From: Levilactobacillus andaensis
GTDB lineage: Bacteria > Bacillota > Bacilli > Lactobacillales > Lactobacillaceae
Assembly: GCF_016861695.1 (NCBI RefSeq)
Contig: NZ_BOLP01000004.1
Span: 248,001 to 312,000 of the forward strand
DNA length: 64,000 nt
Reading direction: 5' to 3'
In this document: positions 36,130 to 45,500 of the stretch, in pieces
How the letters are laid out: every line of letters starts with the position of its first letter
Position numbering within the stretch: position 1 is the stretch's first letter
The notes under the pieces: model-generated
Seen by the model: only the letters and a program-made list of their open reading frames with translations
Databases searched by the model: none
What the model was told of the DNA's origin: nothing
Made by a program: the position numbers and the translations under genes

Positions 36130-38376
36130 TTAAAGGTAGTCCGCCGTAACTGACCGCTGTGCCTTATGAATCCCATTTACCGGTCCCTCGTAGAGCACTT
36201 CGCCCCCGTTGGCACCACCATCAGGTCCAATATCGATCAGCCAATCGGCACTACGCATCACGTCGAGATTGTGTTCAATCACGATAACCGTGTTCCCTTT
36301 ATTCACTAACTTATTGATGATTTGGATGGTTACGGTAATGTCCGAAGGGTGCAACCCCGTTGTCGGCTCATCCAAAATATAGATATTCCCCTTCTTACTT
36401 AGCTCTTTGGCAATCTTTAAGCGTTGTCCCTCGCCACCAGATAAGGTATTCAGTGGTTGACCCAAGGCCAGGTAGCCCAGACCGACTTCAAGCACCCGTT
36501 GCAGTTTAGTAGCAACCTTGGTCCCCTTGAAAAACTCAGCTGCATCTTCGACCGTCATAGTCATAATATCGACAATATTCTGCTGCTGATACTGATACGT
36601 CAATACCTGCGGGTCGAAACGGCCACCGTGACACAAGGAACATTCAACCGTGGCATTTTCCATGAATGACAGGTTCAGCTCGATGATGCCCTTCCCACCA
36701 CACTGTGGGCAGGCGCCCTTTGAGTTATAACTAAATAGGCTGTCGCTCACGCTATTCTCGTCCGCCAGCAACTTTCGAATATCGTTCATCACCCCAATGT
36801 AGGTGGCCGGGTTCGATCGACTATTGGCATGCAGGGGACGCTGATCAATTCGAATCGCCTCCGGATGTTCCGGCGCAAAGACCTGTTCGACTAACGTACT
36901 CTTGCCAGATCCGGCTACCCCGGTCACAACAGTGAAGAGTCCTTGGGGAACATTTAACACGGCATCCTTCAAATTGTGCAAACGACTCGGCTGACTCGTG
37001 ATAAATTGCTTGGGTGTCCGTGGCTGCGGATTCTCTGGCAAATGCCGTAATAAGTACTTCCCAGTTAACGTATCAGATGCCAATAGCTCTGGGTAGGTCC
37101 CTGTAAACATAATCTGACCGCCATGAGTCCCGGCCTTAGGGCCTACATCCACGACATAATCGGCCACTTTGATCACATCAGGATCGTGCTCAACAACAAG
37201 AACCGTATTGCCTTTGCTACGCAATTTGATCAACAGGTCATTTAGTCGGTGGACGTCGCGTGGATGAAGTCCTGTACTAGGCTCATCCAAAATATAAATC
37301 AGGTTCGTCAGGCTGTTGGCTAAGTATTTGACCGTCTTGACTCGCTGCGATTCACCACCGGACAAAGTCGTCGATTCTCGGGTGAGGCTCAGATAATCCA
37401 ATCCCACATCAATTAGACCTTGAACTCGTTCACGAATGCTACTGATCAAACCGGTCATCCGCTCGTCTGTGAGTTCGTTTAAAACCGCTACTAACTGATT
37501 CAATTGCATATCGGTCAATTCAAACAAGTTATACCCCTTAATCTTAGAAGCTAGCACCTGTGGGTTGTACCGTTGGCCTTGGCAATCCGGGCAAGGACTC
37601 ATCGCCGCAAATTTTTCGATTTTCTTACGGGCGCCATCACTGATTCCCTGACTCGTTTTCAAGTTCTGCCGGTAAAATTGCTGCTCAATACCTTCAAACT
37701 TCGCCTTTAGTTGTGATCCCCGGTAAGCAACAGTCACTTCAGTTGGTTCACCGTTTAGTAACAGATTCATTTCGTCAGCTGTGAAATCCTTAACTGGCCT
37801 GTCCAAGTCAAACAAACCGGTAGCGACCAACGTTTGATAGTAATAAGACGTGACATTGTACCCTGGCAACTGAATCGCACCGTCTGCCAAAGATTTGCTC
37901 TGGTCCAGTGCAGCATCGCGCTGGAGGACGTAGGTTTTCCCAATCCCCTCACAGGTGGGACACATCCCCGCCGGATCATTGAAGGAAAAGGCATTGCTGG
38001 CCTGACCGTACTGTGGTCGACCAAATCGAGAAAACAGGATTCGGAACAAGGCATTGATATCGCTGACGGTTCCCAGAGTTGAGCGGGCATTGCCCCCCAG
38101 CGGTTTCTGGTCAATCACAATGGCCGTTGATAGGTTATGCACCTCATCAACGTCTGGTCGGTGGTAATGCGGTAAATAGAGCCGCGTAAAACTGTCATAT
38201 GTACTATTTAGCTGGCGACCGGCCTCCTGCGCAATCGTATCAAACACAATGGATGACTTCCCTGACCCGGAAACACCGGTAAACACGGTTAATTTATTCT
38301 TAGGAATCCGTAGACTAACATTCTTCAGGTTGTTCTCACGGTCATTTACAATCTCAATAAATTCTGGATCTGACAT
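36130..38376 (-). CDS. UvrA paralogue (excinuclease ABC subunit A-like ATPase)
   Basis: A 748-residue tandem ABC ATPase, much shorter than housekeeping UvrA (about 940-950). It has two Walker A motifs (TGVSGSGKSS, TGVAGSGKST), two signature motifs (TLSGGESQRV, TLSGGEGQRL) and CxxC zinc pairs (CPTCEGIG, CPDCQGQRY, CPQCGGKG, CSLCHGGRF). The shortened insertion domains mark the UvrA2/UvrA-like group linked to drug tolerance or DNA damage rather than canonical excision repair. ATG 38376 is chosen as GGAGG lies 8 bases upstream. It stands outside the arabinose regulon, convergent with the GH51 operon. Confidence 0.88.
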   Translation of the reverse strand: MSDPEFIEIVNDRENNLKNVSLRIPKNKLTVFTGVSGSGKSSIVFDTIAQEAGRQLNSTYDSFTRLYLPHYHRPDVDEVHNLSTAIVIDQKPLGGNARSTLGTVSDINALFRILFSRFGRPQYGQASNAFSFNDPAGMCPTCEGIGKTYVLQRDAALDQSKSLADGAIQLPGYNVTSYYYQTLVATGLFDLDRPVKDFTADEMNLLLNGEPTEVTVAYRGSQLKAKFEGIEQQFYRQNLKTSQGISDGARKKIEKFAAMSPCPDCQGQRYNPQVLASKIKGYNLFELTDMQLNQLVAVLNELTDERMTGLISSIRERVQGLIDVGLDYLSLTRESTTLSGGESQRVKTVKYLANSLTNLIYILDEPSTGLHPRDVHRLNDLLIKLRSKGNTVLVVEHDPDVIKVADYVVDVGPKAGTHGGQIMFTGTYPELLASDTLTGKYLLRHLPENPQPRTPKQFITSQPSRLHNLKDAVLNVPQGLFTVVTGVAGSGKSTLVEQVFAPEHPEAIRIDQRPLHANSRSNPATYIGVMNDIRKLLADENSVSDSLFSYNSKGACPQCGGKGIIELNLSFMENATVECSLCHGGRFDPQVLTYQYQQQNIVDIMTMTVEDAAEFFKGTKVATKLQRVLEVGLGYLALGQPLNTLSGGEGQRLKIAKELSKKGNIYILDEPTTGLHPSDITVTIQIINKLVNKGNTVIVIEHNLDVMRSADWLIDIGPDGGANGGEVLYEGPVNGIHKAQRSVTADYL

Positions 38377-38462
38377 GGACATAACCTCCATCTGATTGGC
38401 TTGACGACACAATGGAAGTCTAGATTACCATAGTCAAGGCCCTAAACAAAGTGAAAAGTCCC

Positions 38463-38508
38463 CAAAATAAAAGAAGCAGGTCGGTTGAGGAAACCGGCCT
38501 GCTTCTTA
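38463..38508 (-). terminator. recQ terminator
   Basis: AAGAAGCAGG.CGGTT / AACCG.CCTGCTTCTT followed on the minus strand by TTTATTTT, just past the recQ stop. Confidence 0.85.
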
Positions 38509-38518
38509 GACTATAACT

Positions 38519-40291
38519 TTATTTATTTTCCCGGATAACATCCATAAATGTCTCGCCATACTTCTCCAATTTGCTCTGACCAACACCCTTTACGGATAGA
38601 AATTCTTCATCACTCGTCGGTAGCACTTCACACATGCCATGGAGTGACTTGTCCGAGAAGATAACGAACGGCGGCACGTGCTGTTCCTCGGCTAGACTGC
38701 GCCGTAACTCACGGAGCTTACCAAAGAGTTCATCGTTCTCTGGCACTAGCCGCTTAACCTGCCGGGCCATCTTACGATAAACCTGTTCTTCCCCCTTGAG
38801 TACCGCCGCACCATTAGCCGTAACCTGCAATGTCGGGTACTGACCACCAACACTCTGTAGATACCCTGCCGCGGAAAGAAAGTCGATTAGTTCGCCGACA
38901 CTCTTTTGACGCTGCCCTTGCATGATGCCATACGTGGGCAACTCCTCCAAATGGTTCTCACGAATGCGCTGGTTGTGTGCTCCCGTCAGGACCTGGGCCA
39001 CAATTCCCTTACCATAACGTGACCGCAAGCGAACAACACATGACAACACCTTTTGCGCCGCAGTGGTCACATCTTGTGCTTCTCGATCATCCAGACAGTT
39101 GCTGCATCGGCCACATGGTTCCGACTCCTCACCAAAATAGCTCAAAATGAACTGTTGGAGGCAACCTTGTGTATTGGCGTATTGGCTCATGACCTGCAAT
39201 TTATGATAGGACCGCTGCCGATGTTCCTCATCCATTTCTTCAGATTGATCAATAAAGAACCGTTGAATCTGTAAGTCCTGTGCTCGATACAGCAGAATAG
39301 CTTCACTTGGCAAGCCATCCCGACCGGCACGCCCTGCCTCTTGATAGTAAGCCTCCAGCGTTCCCGGAACCTGCGCGTGAATCACAAACCGGACATTGCT
39401 TTTGTCGATGCCCATTCCAAACGCATTAGTTGCGACCATGACCTGAATTCGGTCATATAGGAAGTCTTCTTGGTTCTGTCGCCGCTCTTCATCGGGCAGT
39501 CCCGCATGATAAGCCGCGGTCTGAACGTGATGACGCGTTAACATCTTCGTCAGCCGCTCAACTTCCTTGCGCGTGCTGGCATAAATGATTCCCGTTTCAC
39601 CAGAATTAACCTTCAAGTAGTCTAAAATGTAACGATCAGTATCTTGGTTTTTAACCACCGTTAGATTGAGATTATCACGAGCAAATCCGGTATTGACCTC
39701 ATTTTGTGGCGCAATCTTTAGCTGCTGCCGAATGTCGTCTGCTACCTGTTCCGTGGCCGTCGCCGTGAGTGCTAACACTTGCGGTTGGGTCGGCAACTGT
39801 TCAATCGCCGTGCTTAGCGCAAGGTAACTGGGCCGAAAGTCATGGCCCCATTGTGAAATACAGTGTGCTTCATCCACGGCCAATAGATCGATTGGTAAGC
39901 GTCCCAAGGCCTGAATAAAGGCTGCTGAATCCAAACGCTCGGGGGCAACATACAGCAATTTGTAGGCGCCATCGTGTAACGCCGCCAACCGTTCCTGAAT
40001 CTCTGGCCATTCCAGCGAACTGTTGATAAAGGTTGCCGGAATGCCACTATCAATTAACGCATCGACCTGATCCTTCATCAAGGAGATCAGTGGGGACACA
40101 ACTACCGTAATTCCCGCAAACAGCATCGCTGGGATTTGATAACACAGGGACTTTCCCCCACCCGTGGGCATAATAGCTAGGCTACTGTCCCCAGCCAGCA
40201 CATGTTCGATCACTGCACGTTGGCCCGGACGGAATTCGTCGTAACCAAACGTTGTCTTTAATACTTGTTGTGCTGCCGCTAAATCTATCAT
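38519..40291 (-). CDS. recQ: ATP-dependent DNA helicase RecQ
   Basis: A 590-residue superfamily 2 helicase. Walker A is MPTGGGKSLCYQIPAM, the DEAH box AVDEAHCISQWGHDFRP and motif VI QEAGRAGRDG. A zinc-binding part (CLQQF...CGRCSNCLDD) and RQC domain follow, and a C-terminal HRDC domain covers the last 75 residues (RQVKRLVPENDELF...FMDVIRENK). It unwinds recombination intermediates. AAGGAG precedes ATG 40291. Confidence 0.95.
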   Translation of the reverse strand: MIDLAAAQQVLKTTFGYDEFRPGQRAVIEHVLAGDSSLAIMPTGGGKSLCYQIPAMLFAGITVVVSPLISLMKDQVDALIDSGIPATFINSSLEWPEIQERLAALHDGAYKLLYVAPERLDSAAFIQALGRLPIDLLAVDEAHCISQWGHDFRPSYLALSTAIEQLPTQPQVLALTATATEQVADDIRQQLKIAPQNEVNTGFARDNLNLTVVKNQDTDRYILDYLKVNSGETGIIYASTRKEVERLTKMLTRHHVQTAAYHAGLPDEERRQNQEDFLYDRIQVMVATNAFGMGIDKSNVRFVIHAQVPGTLEAYYQEAGRAGRDGLPSEAILLYRAQDLQIQRFFIDQSEEMDEEHRQRSYHKLQVMSQYANTQGCLQQFILSYFGEESEPCGRCSNCLDDREAQDVTTAAQKVLSCVVRLRSRYGKGIVAQVLTGAHNQRIRENHLEELPTYGIMQGQRQKSVGELIDFLSAAGYLQSVGGQYPTLQVTANGAAVLKGEEQVYRKMARQVKRLVPENDELFGKLRELRRSLAEEQHVPPFVIFSDKSLHGMCEVLPTSDEEFLSVKGVGQSKLEKYGETFMDVIRENK

Positions 40292-40664
40292 TGCTGGCTC
40301 CTTAAATAATCGTTTCTTCTTTATATAGTCCTACTCAATATTTCTATTCTAAAGGCTAAGGCCAAGTAATACAACCGAACGCCATGTAACTTTCCAACAC
40401 ATGCTCGCAATGAAATCTTTAATCTTTCTAAATTGCCCTGATGATATTACAGCATTAACATAAAAATTTTTTATAATAAATTACCCATCAAATCAAATCA
40501 CAATCACCCTCACATTTCTAACGATATGGACAGTTTCTAATTACCGTGTAAAACCGTCGTACCAGGAAAAGGTAACGATTTCAGGCAGTTTGTAGCCCTT
40601 ATAACAAGCTAACTATTTAGATATTAATTAAACCAACATCGTCTGTAATGTTCACCGAATATAG
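40292..40664. other. Non-coding stretch upstream of recQ and ohrR
   Basis: AT-rich, without supported gene, repeat copy or strong hairpin. It must hold the recQ promoter, which I could not place with confidence. Confidence 0.4.
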
Positions 40665-40719
40665 TTGACAGCTAAGATGAACTAGCCTATAGTAAATTAA
40701 ATCGTACGCAATTGAATTG
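40665..40719 (+). promoter_or_regulatory. ohrR promoter and OhrR box
   Basis: -35 TTGACA (40665-40670) and -10 TATAGT (40688-40693) have the optimal 17-base spacer. CAATTGAATTG (40709-40719) is a perfect inverted repeat equal to the core of the OhrR box TACAATTnAATTGTA and lies just after the -10. This indicates repression by the gene product it precedes. Confidence 0.75.
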
Positions 40720-40731
40720 GAGTGATCGCGC

Positions 40732-41172
40732 ATGGAACCAGACGATATGACCTTAACCAACCAATTATGTTTCTCGGTCTACCACGCTAGTCGCCTATTT
40801 ACCAAGTTTTATAAGCAGGCGCTCGAACCGTTTCAGCTGACTTATCCGCAGTACCTGGTTTTACTCTCGTTATGGGAAGAAGATCGGCAACCGCTACATA
40901 AGCTGGGGGAACGTCTCGACTTTGGTAGCAATACTCTGACACCTTTATTGAAGCGGATGGAAGCAAACGGTTGGTTGACACGTAGTCTGCCAGCCACCGA
41001 CCACCGGCAATTAATTGTCTCCCTGACTGAACAGGCACGGGATGCGAAACCAGAAATATTTACCGCTATCCATCAATGTGTTGTCCAGCAAAACATTGAC
41101 GTTAGTAAATACAACGATACCCTGGCTATGAACCATGAACTGATTGCTACCCTACAAAGGATGCTCAAGTAG
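40732..41172 (+). CDS. ohrR: OhrR-type MarR-family peroxide sensor
   Basis: A 146-residue winged-helix repressor. The N-terminal NQLCFSVYHASRLFTKFYK carries the single reactive cysteine position of one-Cys OhrR, followed by the ITYPQYL-like LTYPQYLVLLSLWEE and the recognition region LDFGSNTLTPLLKRMEANGW. Oxidation of the cysteine by organic hydroperoxides releases DNA. GGAG precedes ATG 40732. The OhrR box in its promoter supports autoregulation. The gene downstream encodes a flavin disulfide reductase, now frameshifted, rather than the usual Ohr peroxidase. Confidence 0.88.
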   Translation: MEPDDMTLTNQLCFSVYHASRLFTKFYKQALEPFQLTYPQYLVLLSLWEEDRQPLHKLGERLDFGSNTLTPLLKRMEANGWLTRSLPATDHRQLIVSLTEQARDAKPEIFTAIHQCVVQQNIDVSKYNDTLAMNHELIATLQRMLK

Positions 41173-41237
41173 CATCTTTTCTTCACTCGTATCAATCGTG
41201 CACGACTAAAATTTTAGAAAACGAGGTTTTTCAATCA

Positions 41238-42596
41238 ATGACAGAAACAAATTACGACGTCGCCCTTATCGGCAGTGGTCACGCAACTTGGCATACCGCT
41301 GTTACACTCAAGCAAGCAGGCAAATCAGTCGTTCTCATCGAACGGGACATGGTTGCTGGCACCTGCATCAACTATGGTTGCGATGCTAAAAGCTTACTAG
41401 ATGGCCCCTCTGAATTGCTCACACAGCTTAAGAATTACCATGACCAAGGGGTGACAACTGCAACTATTGTTGATTGGAAAAGCTTCATGGCCTACAAACA
41501 TCGCGTTATTGATTCCCTTCCCAACCAAATGACGGCCCTCTTTAATCAGATGGGAATCGATATTATCCATGGCTCTGCCGTTCTCATGGGGAACCACTGC
41601 ATTCAAGTTAATGGCGAAATTATCCGCGCCACAAACATTGTTATTGGGACTGGTCAGCATTCCAAACGGTTGCAAATTAGTGGCCGCGAGTTCATGCACG
41701 ATAGCCGTGAATTTCTTGAGCTACCCGAATTACCCGATCACGTGACTCTCATTGGTGCCGGCATTATTTCCCTGGAATTTGCCGCATTGATTATGCAGTT
41801 GGGGGCTCAGGCGACAATTATCGACCGCGGTTCGCGCGAGGTAAAAGGTTTTAGTTTCGATCAAGCAACCAAGCTCATTGCTAAAATGGAGGCAGCCGGC
41901 GCCACCTTTTACTTCAACGAAACGGTCCTCGCCGTCGATGTGACGACCGATGGCTACACCATCGCCACCGCCAATGGCGTGAAGATTGCCACCAACTATG
42001 TTCTTGACGCGACAGGTCACGAACCAAATGTGATGCACTTGGGCTTGGAAAATGCCGGCATTCACAGTAACGCCAATGGTATTGAAGTCGATGAGCATTT
42101 GCGGGCCAATGGCGATAATATTTACGCTAGTGGCGATGTCATCGACAAGCAATTGCCAAAGCTGACACCGACCACAACGTTTGAAGCCAACTACATTGCC
42201 CGTCAAATCTTAGGTGACACAGCCCCCATCGCTTACCCGGTCATCCCCAGTGTCCTTTTCAGTCTGCCACGGTTAGCTCAAGTCGGCGTGACGGTGGATG
42301 AAGCCACCGCCAACGCTGAAAAGGACTTTGTGTAAACAATTCCTTATGGCTGATTATTTGCATTTGAATATAAAAATGAAACGGATGCCGAGATTACGGT
42401 TGTCTTGGACCAAACGAACCATTTAGCCGGTGCTGCTATCTATGGCATGGATGCCCCTGACTTGATCAAGATGTTGGTCATAGTCATTGAGCAACGACTA
42501 GATGCCACGGATCTGAGTCGTCTAATCTTCGCCTTCCCCACGGCCACGCAGGGACTCATTGATGGCCTGACGCCAGAAATGGCAATGGAAGCTTAA
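41238..42596 (+). pseudogene. Flavin-dependent disulfide oxidoreductase, double frameshift
   Basis: The first 365 codons encode a glutathione-reductase-like protein: FAD site ALIGSGHATWHTAVTLKQAG, redox motif GTCINYGCDAKSLL with two cysteines, NAD site LIGAGIISLEFAALIMQLGA and a second FAD motif NIYASGDVID. Reading stops at TAA 42333. An extra T at about 42330-42333 moves the frame; it then reads KQFLMADYLH. A missing T at about 42363-42365 restores the original frame, giving EYKNETDAEITVVLDQ and the C-terminal interface domain ending FAFPTATQGLIDGL. The net shift is zero. Either a recent pseudogene or a pair of sequence errors. It follows ohrR by 65 bases. Confidence 0.75.
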
Positions 42597-42610
42597 TTTA
42601 ATACACTTGA

Positions 42611-42647
42611 ACTGAGTTGATGCGTGAACATCGACTCAGTTTTTTTG
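42611..42647 (+). terminator. Terminator after the reductase pseudogene
   Basis: ACTGAGT.GATG, six-base loop, CATC.ACTCAGTTTTTTT. Confidence 0.85.
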
Positions 42648-42803
42648 ACTAACAAAAAATAAACAACGGTAAAATACGGAGTTATCTATATCAGACTAAA
42701 TAGCTAAAAGGAGTGGATCACTATCAACAATTTAAAACATTTTTTTAGAAGAATCCCAAACTATGTGCTACAATCGGAGTACAAATTGAAAGAAGGGGTT
42801 TCA

Positions 42804-43076
42804 ATGACCGCTGTCGCAAGAATTCAAGTTCGGATTGATGCTGATATTAAGCAAAAAGCAGAAACTAAATTAAAACAAAATGGGCTGACTATTTCTGATT
42901 TCACTCGAATTATGATGACCAATGTCGCTAATGGCAAGTTCGATAATGCCCTAGAAGTTGTCAATCAGAAGGTTAATGACTCCCTTCAAGAAGTTATTAA
43001 TCAATCAAATACACACAAGCTCCAAGGTTATTCGGACTTAGATTCCCTAAATGCCGCCCTCTCTAATGAAGACTAA
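42804..43076 (+). CDS. RelB/DinJ-family antitoxin
   Basis: A 90-residue antitoxin. ATG 42804 is used because GAAGGGG lies just before it; a longer frame from 42765 has no site. The N-terminus VARIQVRIDADIKQKAETKLKQ is the ribbon-helix-helix DNA-binding part of DinJ/RelB proteins, and the acidic C-terminal part would wrap the toxin. It overlaps the toxin gene by 11 bases, which fits coupled translation and autoregulation by the complex. Confidence 0.85.
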   Translation: MTAVARIQVRIDADIKQKAETKLKQNGLTISDFTRIMMTNVANGKFDNALEVVNQKVNDSLQEVINQSNTHKLQGYSDLDSLNAALSNED

Positions 43077-43440
43077 AGCTCAGATATTTTTTACCCGACG
43101 TTTCAAGAAAAATTTCAAACGTATTAGAAAGAATCCGCGCTGGCGGCCAATCTTTAAAACAACTGAAAGTAGCGGCCCGTCACCCTGGAATAAGGTTATG
43201 ACGCTGCTCCTTGATGAGCAACGTATTCCCAGGTATTTCTATGCCCACGCTATTCATGCCAATACAAAGCTAATTCATAGTTTAAACGCCAAGTATCCCC
43301 AAGAAGATCTGCATCTTTCCGTGATGGAACTTCATTTCGATGGCCATAATGGTGACCATCTGCTGGTCTTTATTAAGATTCCGTCCAAACACGAGGTCTA
43401 CCTCATCGACATTGGGTCGCATGCCGAAATTTTTCGATAA
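43066..43440 (+). CDS. YafQ/RelE-like mRNA interferase toxin
   Basis: A protein of about 124 residues starting at ATG 43066 (MKTKAQIFFTRRFKKNFKR) or at ATG 43051, neither with a clear ribosome binding site, so expression probably depends on antitoxin translation. The basic N-terminal helix and the end MELHFDGHNGDHLLVFIKIP ... VYLIDIGSHAEIF fit the YafQ/RelE fold, where a histidine near the SH-(A/S)-(E/D)-(I/L)-F end acts in ribosome-dependent mRNA cleavage. It is longer than typical YafQ (about 92) through a central insertion. The pair sits directly after a broken gene. Confidence 0.8.
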   Translation: MKTKAQIFFTRRFKKNFKRIRKNPRWRPIFKTTESSGPSPWNKVMTLLLDEQRIPRYFYAHAIHANTKLIHSLNAKYPQEDLHLSVMELHFDGHNGDHLLVFIKIPSKHEVYLIDIGSHAEIFR

Positions 43441-43494
43441 AATAAACTTCGGCGCATGAGTGATTTTCTAACTAACGCTTTCCATACACCTTCC

Positions 43495-43533
43495 AAAAAA
43501 GGTTCTGAACAAGTCAACGTTCAGAACCTTTTT
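43495..43533. terminator. Bidirectional terminator
   Basis: AAAAAAGGTTCTGAAC, eight-base loop, GTTCAGAACCTTTTT between the toxin gene and the convergent phosphatase gene. Confidence 0.9.
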
Positions 43534-43552
43534 GGAGGAGTTTACATTTTAG

Positions 43553-44428
43553 TTACTTCGTCAAATACATTGCCCGTAATTGCGCCTTTTTGTGGGCATT
43601 CAATCCAATTTGAGTCTTCAAAAAGTTATCAACTGAACCATACTTCTTGTCAATCGTCTTGTAGGCTGCGTTCAGATATGATTTTTTAACTGCCTTCAAC
43701 CGACGGAAGTTTGCCCGTGCATTCTTATTCGTTGTCACCTTATCCATAGCTGAAATGGCAATCTTATTTTCCTTAGCCAAGTTATGGTTGGAACGTAGGT
43801 ATTCTTTCATAATGGTCTGCTTGCTGACACCCATTGCAGATAAGAAGAGCATTGCACCAATACCAGTACGATCTTTACCATCTGTACAGTGGAAAAGTGT
43901 TGCCCCCTGCTTCTGCTTCAGTAATTGATTGAAGAAGACCTTGTAGCCTTTAATTGAAATCTTATCGCTGACTAATCCCTGGTAGAACTCTGGCATATGA
44001 TTAGGATCCATAGTTGCTAACTGCTGGGCAAATTCTGCTTGTGAGTTACCCCCGAAGTTAGAATCCTTGACGACACCATCTTTAATATATTTTACATTAG
44101 TAATCTTAACATCTGGTGTGTTCTTGATCTCATTACCCGAACGGAAATCAACCACCGTTTTCAACTTATACGTTGATTTAATGACCTTCACATCATTCTT
44201 CGTGTAGTTGATCATCTTGTTCGACCGGATGATTCGATGAGCTTTAATCCGATGGCCATTTTTAGTCTTGATGCCCCCCATATCCTGAACATTGCTAGCA
44301 CCTTTCAAAGGGACCTTAGTTCCATAAATCGTTTTACTTGCCGCGTTAGCAACAATTGGTGCTCCCATGCTACCAAATAACATTGTTCCCAGCACAACGG
44401 TTAATCCTGTCTTCATCATGTGATTCAT
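43553..44428 (-). CDS. Secreted tyrosine/lipid phosphatase (Y_phosphatase3 family)
   Basis: A 291-residue exported protein. The signal peptide runs from MKTGLTVVLGTMLFG to the cleavage site ANA-AS. The catalytic loop is FHCTDGKDRTGIGAML, a CX5R motif with Lys and Asp in the P-loop, as in the Listeria LipA-type dual tyrosine/phosphoinositide phosphatases. N-terminal SNVQDMGGIKTKNGHRI is also typical. The mature domain is rich in lysine. GGGAGG precedes ATG 44428. It would act outside the cell or at the wall; the substrate is unknown. Confidence 0.9.
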   Translation of the reverse strand: MNHMMKTGLTVVLGTMLFGSMGAPIVANAASKTIYGTKVPLKGASNVQDMGGIKTKNGHRIKAHRIIRSNKMINYTKNDVKVIKSTYKLKTVVDFRSGNEIKNTPDVKITNVKYIKDGVVKDSNFGGNSQAEFAQQLATMDPNHMPEFYQGLVSDKISIKGYKVFFNQLLKQKQGATLFHCTDGKDRTGIGAMLFLSAMGVSKQTIMKEYLRSNHNLAKENKIAISAMDKVTTNKNARANFRRLKAVKKSYLNAAYKTIDKKYGSVDNFLKTQIGLNAHKKAQLRAMYLTK

Positions 44429-44642
44429 ACTTTGTTTCCTCCCCGAAATATGTATCTCCTCCAGTTGTAAACGTTACCACAATTAAAACACCCCGTAAAG
44501 GATTAATCCGTATTTTATATTGTGATTATGAACTAAATTGGTCGACAACCGGTATAGTTAGCCCACCTCCACTACCGAGCCATCCCCTTGTGTGCCTACG
44601 TTTCAACCTGTCATACTTAACACGATTAAGGGGGTGAGTCGT

Positions 44643-45380
44643 GTGAACCGTTGGCAAAAAGCATACAACATTGGCGTTGTTATTTTGGCGCTCTGGTCCA
44701 TTACCCTGGCTATTCTTGACTTCTCCAACCTCATTCACATTCAAGACTGGCCCTGGTCCGTGATGGACGATACCATTCTCGCCGTTTTTACCGTGGACTA
44801 CGTTGTCCGGTTCGGTCAGGCTAAACGGAAGTGGACCTTCTTTCGGCAAAATATTTTCGATCTACTAGCCATCATTCCGCTGAGTACCATCTTCAGTTTC
44901 TTCCGTCTAGCACGGGTTACCCGTCTATTTCGACTCATCCGACTATTCCGGTTCGTCCGCTTAGTCGGCTTCATCGGCAAGCTTCGCCATACTTTGAAAC
45001 GATTTCTACGCACCAACGGCTTTATCTATCTGGTCTGGGCCTGCATGGCTATTTTGATTCTGGCCGCTACCCTCTATTCCTATGCCGAGCACGTTTCCTG
45101 GGGAGAAGCCCTCTGGTGGGCCATCGCCACGGCCACAACGGTCGGCTATGGTGATGTCGCCCCACATACAGCCATTGGCAAAGTAGCCGCCACAATTCTC
45201 ATGTTGGTCGGTATCGGCTTTATCGGCGCGCTGACCAGTACCATTACCACCTACTTCGCTAACCGCGGCAAGTCTTCCGAATACCAACGCGTTACCAAGC
45301 AACTGACTGCCATTGAAAAACAGAATCAAGAATTACGGAACTTGCTGCAAGAACTACACCAAACTAAAAATGATGAGTAA
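44643..45380 (+). CDS. Voltage-gated-type potassium channel (6TM)
   Basis: A 245-residue ion channel subunit. GTG 44643 is used because AAGGGGG lies 8 bases upstream; the longer frame from GTG 44592 lacks a site. Helix S4 carries a regular arginine pattern (RLARVTRLFRLIRLFRFVRL), the pore helix WWAIATATTVGYGDV contains the K+ selectivity filter TVGYGD, and a short C-terminal coiled coil (LTAIEKQNQELRNLLQELHQ) would aid tetramer formation. It probably conducts K+ and influences membrane potential. Confidence 0.9.
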   Translation: MNRWQKAYNIGVVILALWSITLAILDFSNLIHIQDWPWSVMDDTILAVFTVDYVVRFGQAKRKWTFFRQNIFDLLAIIPLSTIFSFFRLARVTRLFRLIRLFRFVRLVGFIGKLRHTLKRFLRTNGFIYLVWACMAILILAATLYSYAEHVSWGEALWWAIATATTVGYGDVAPHTAIGKVAATILMLVGIGFIGALTSTITTYFANRGKSSEYQRVTKQLTAIEKQNQELRNLLQELHQTKNDE

Positions 45381-45466
45381 ATTGCGGTCGCCTTCATTGC
45401 GGCCCCTTTTTATTGGTCAACTCCTGGCAACATCTATACAACCACTTCTCTTCCACCACGCTTCAA

Positions 45467-45475
45467 TGATATAAT
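45467..45475 (+). promoter_or_regulatory. Extended -10 promoter of pepD
   Basis: TGATATAAT is an extended -10 (TGnTATAAT) 26 bases before the start codon. No good -35 is visible, as is usual for this promoter type. Confidence 0.55.
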
Positions 45476-45500
45476 ACGGGTTAAAAGGAGTGCTGCATTC

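Noticed and set aside
40292-40664. Possible small RNA upstream of recQ
   Set aside because: No stable hairpin, terminator or promoter pair could be assigned in this AT-rich stretch.
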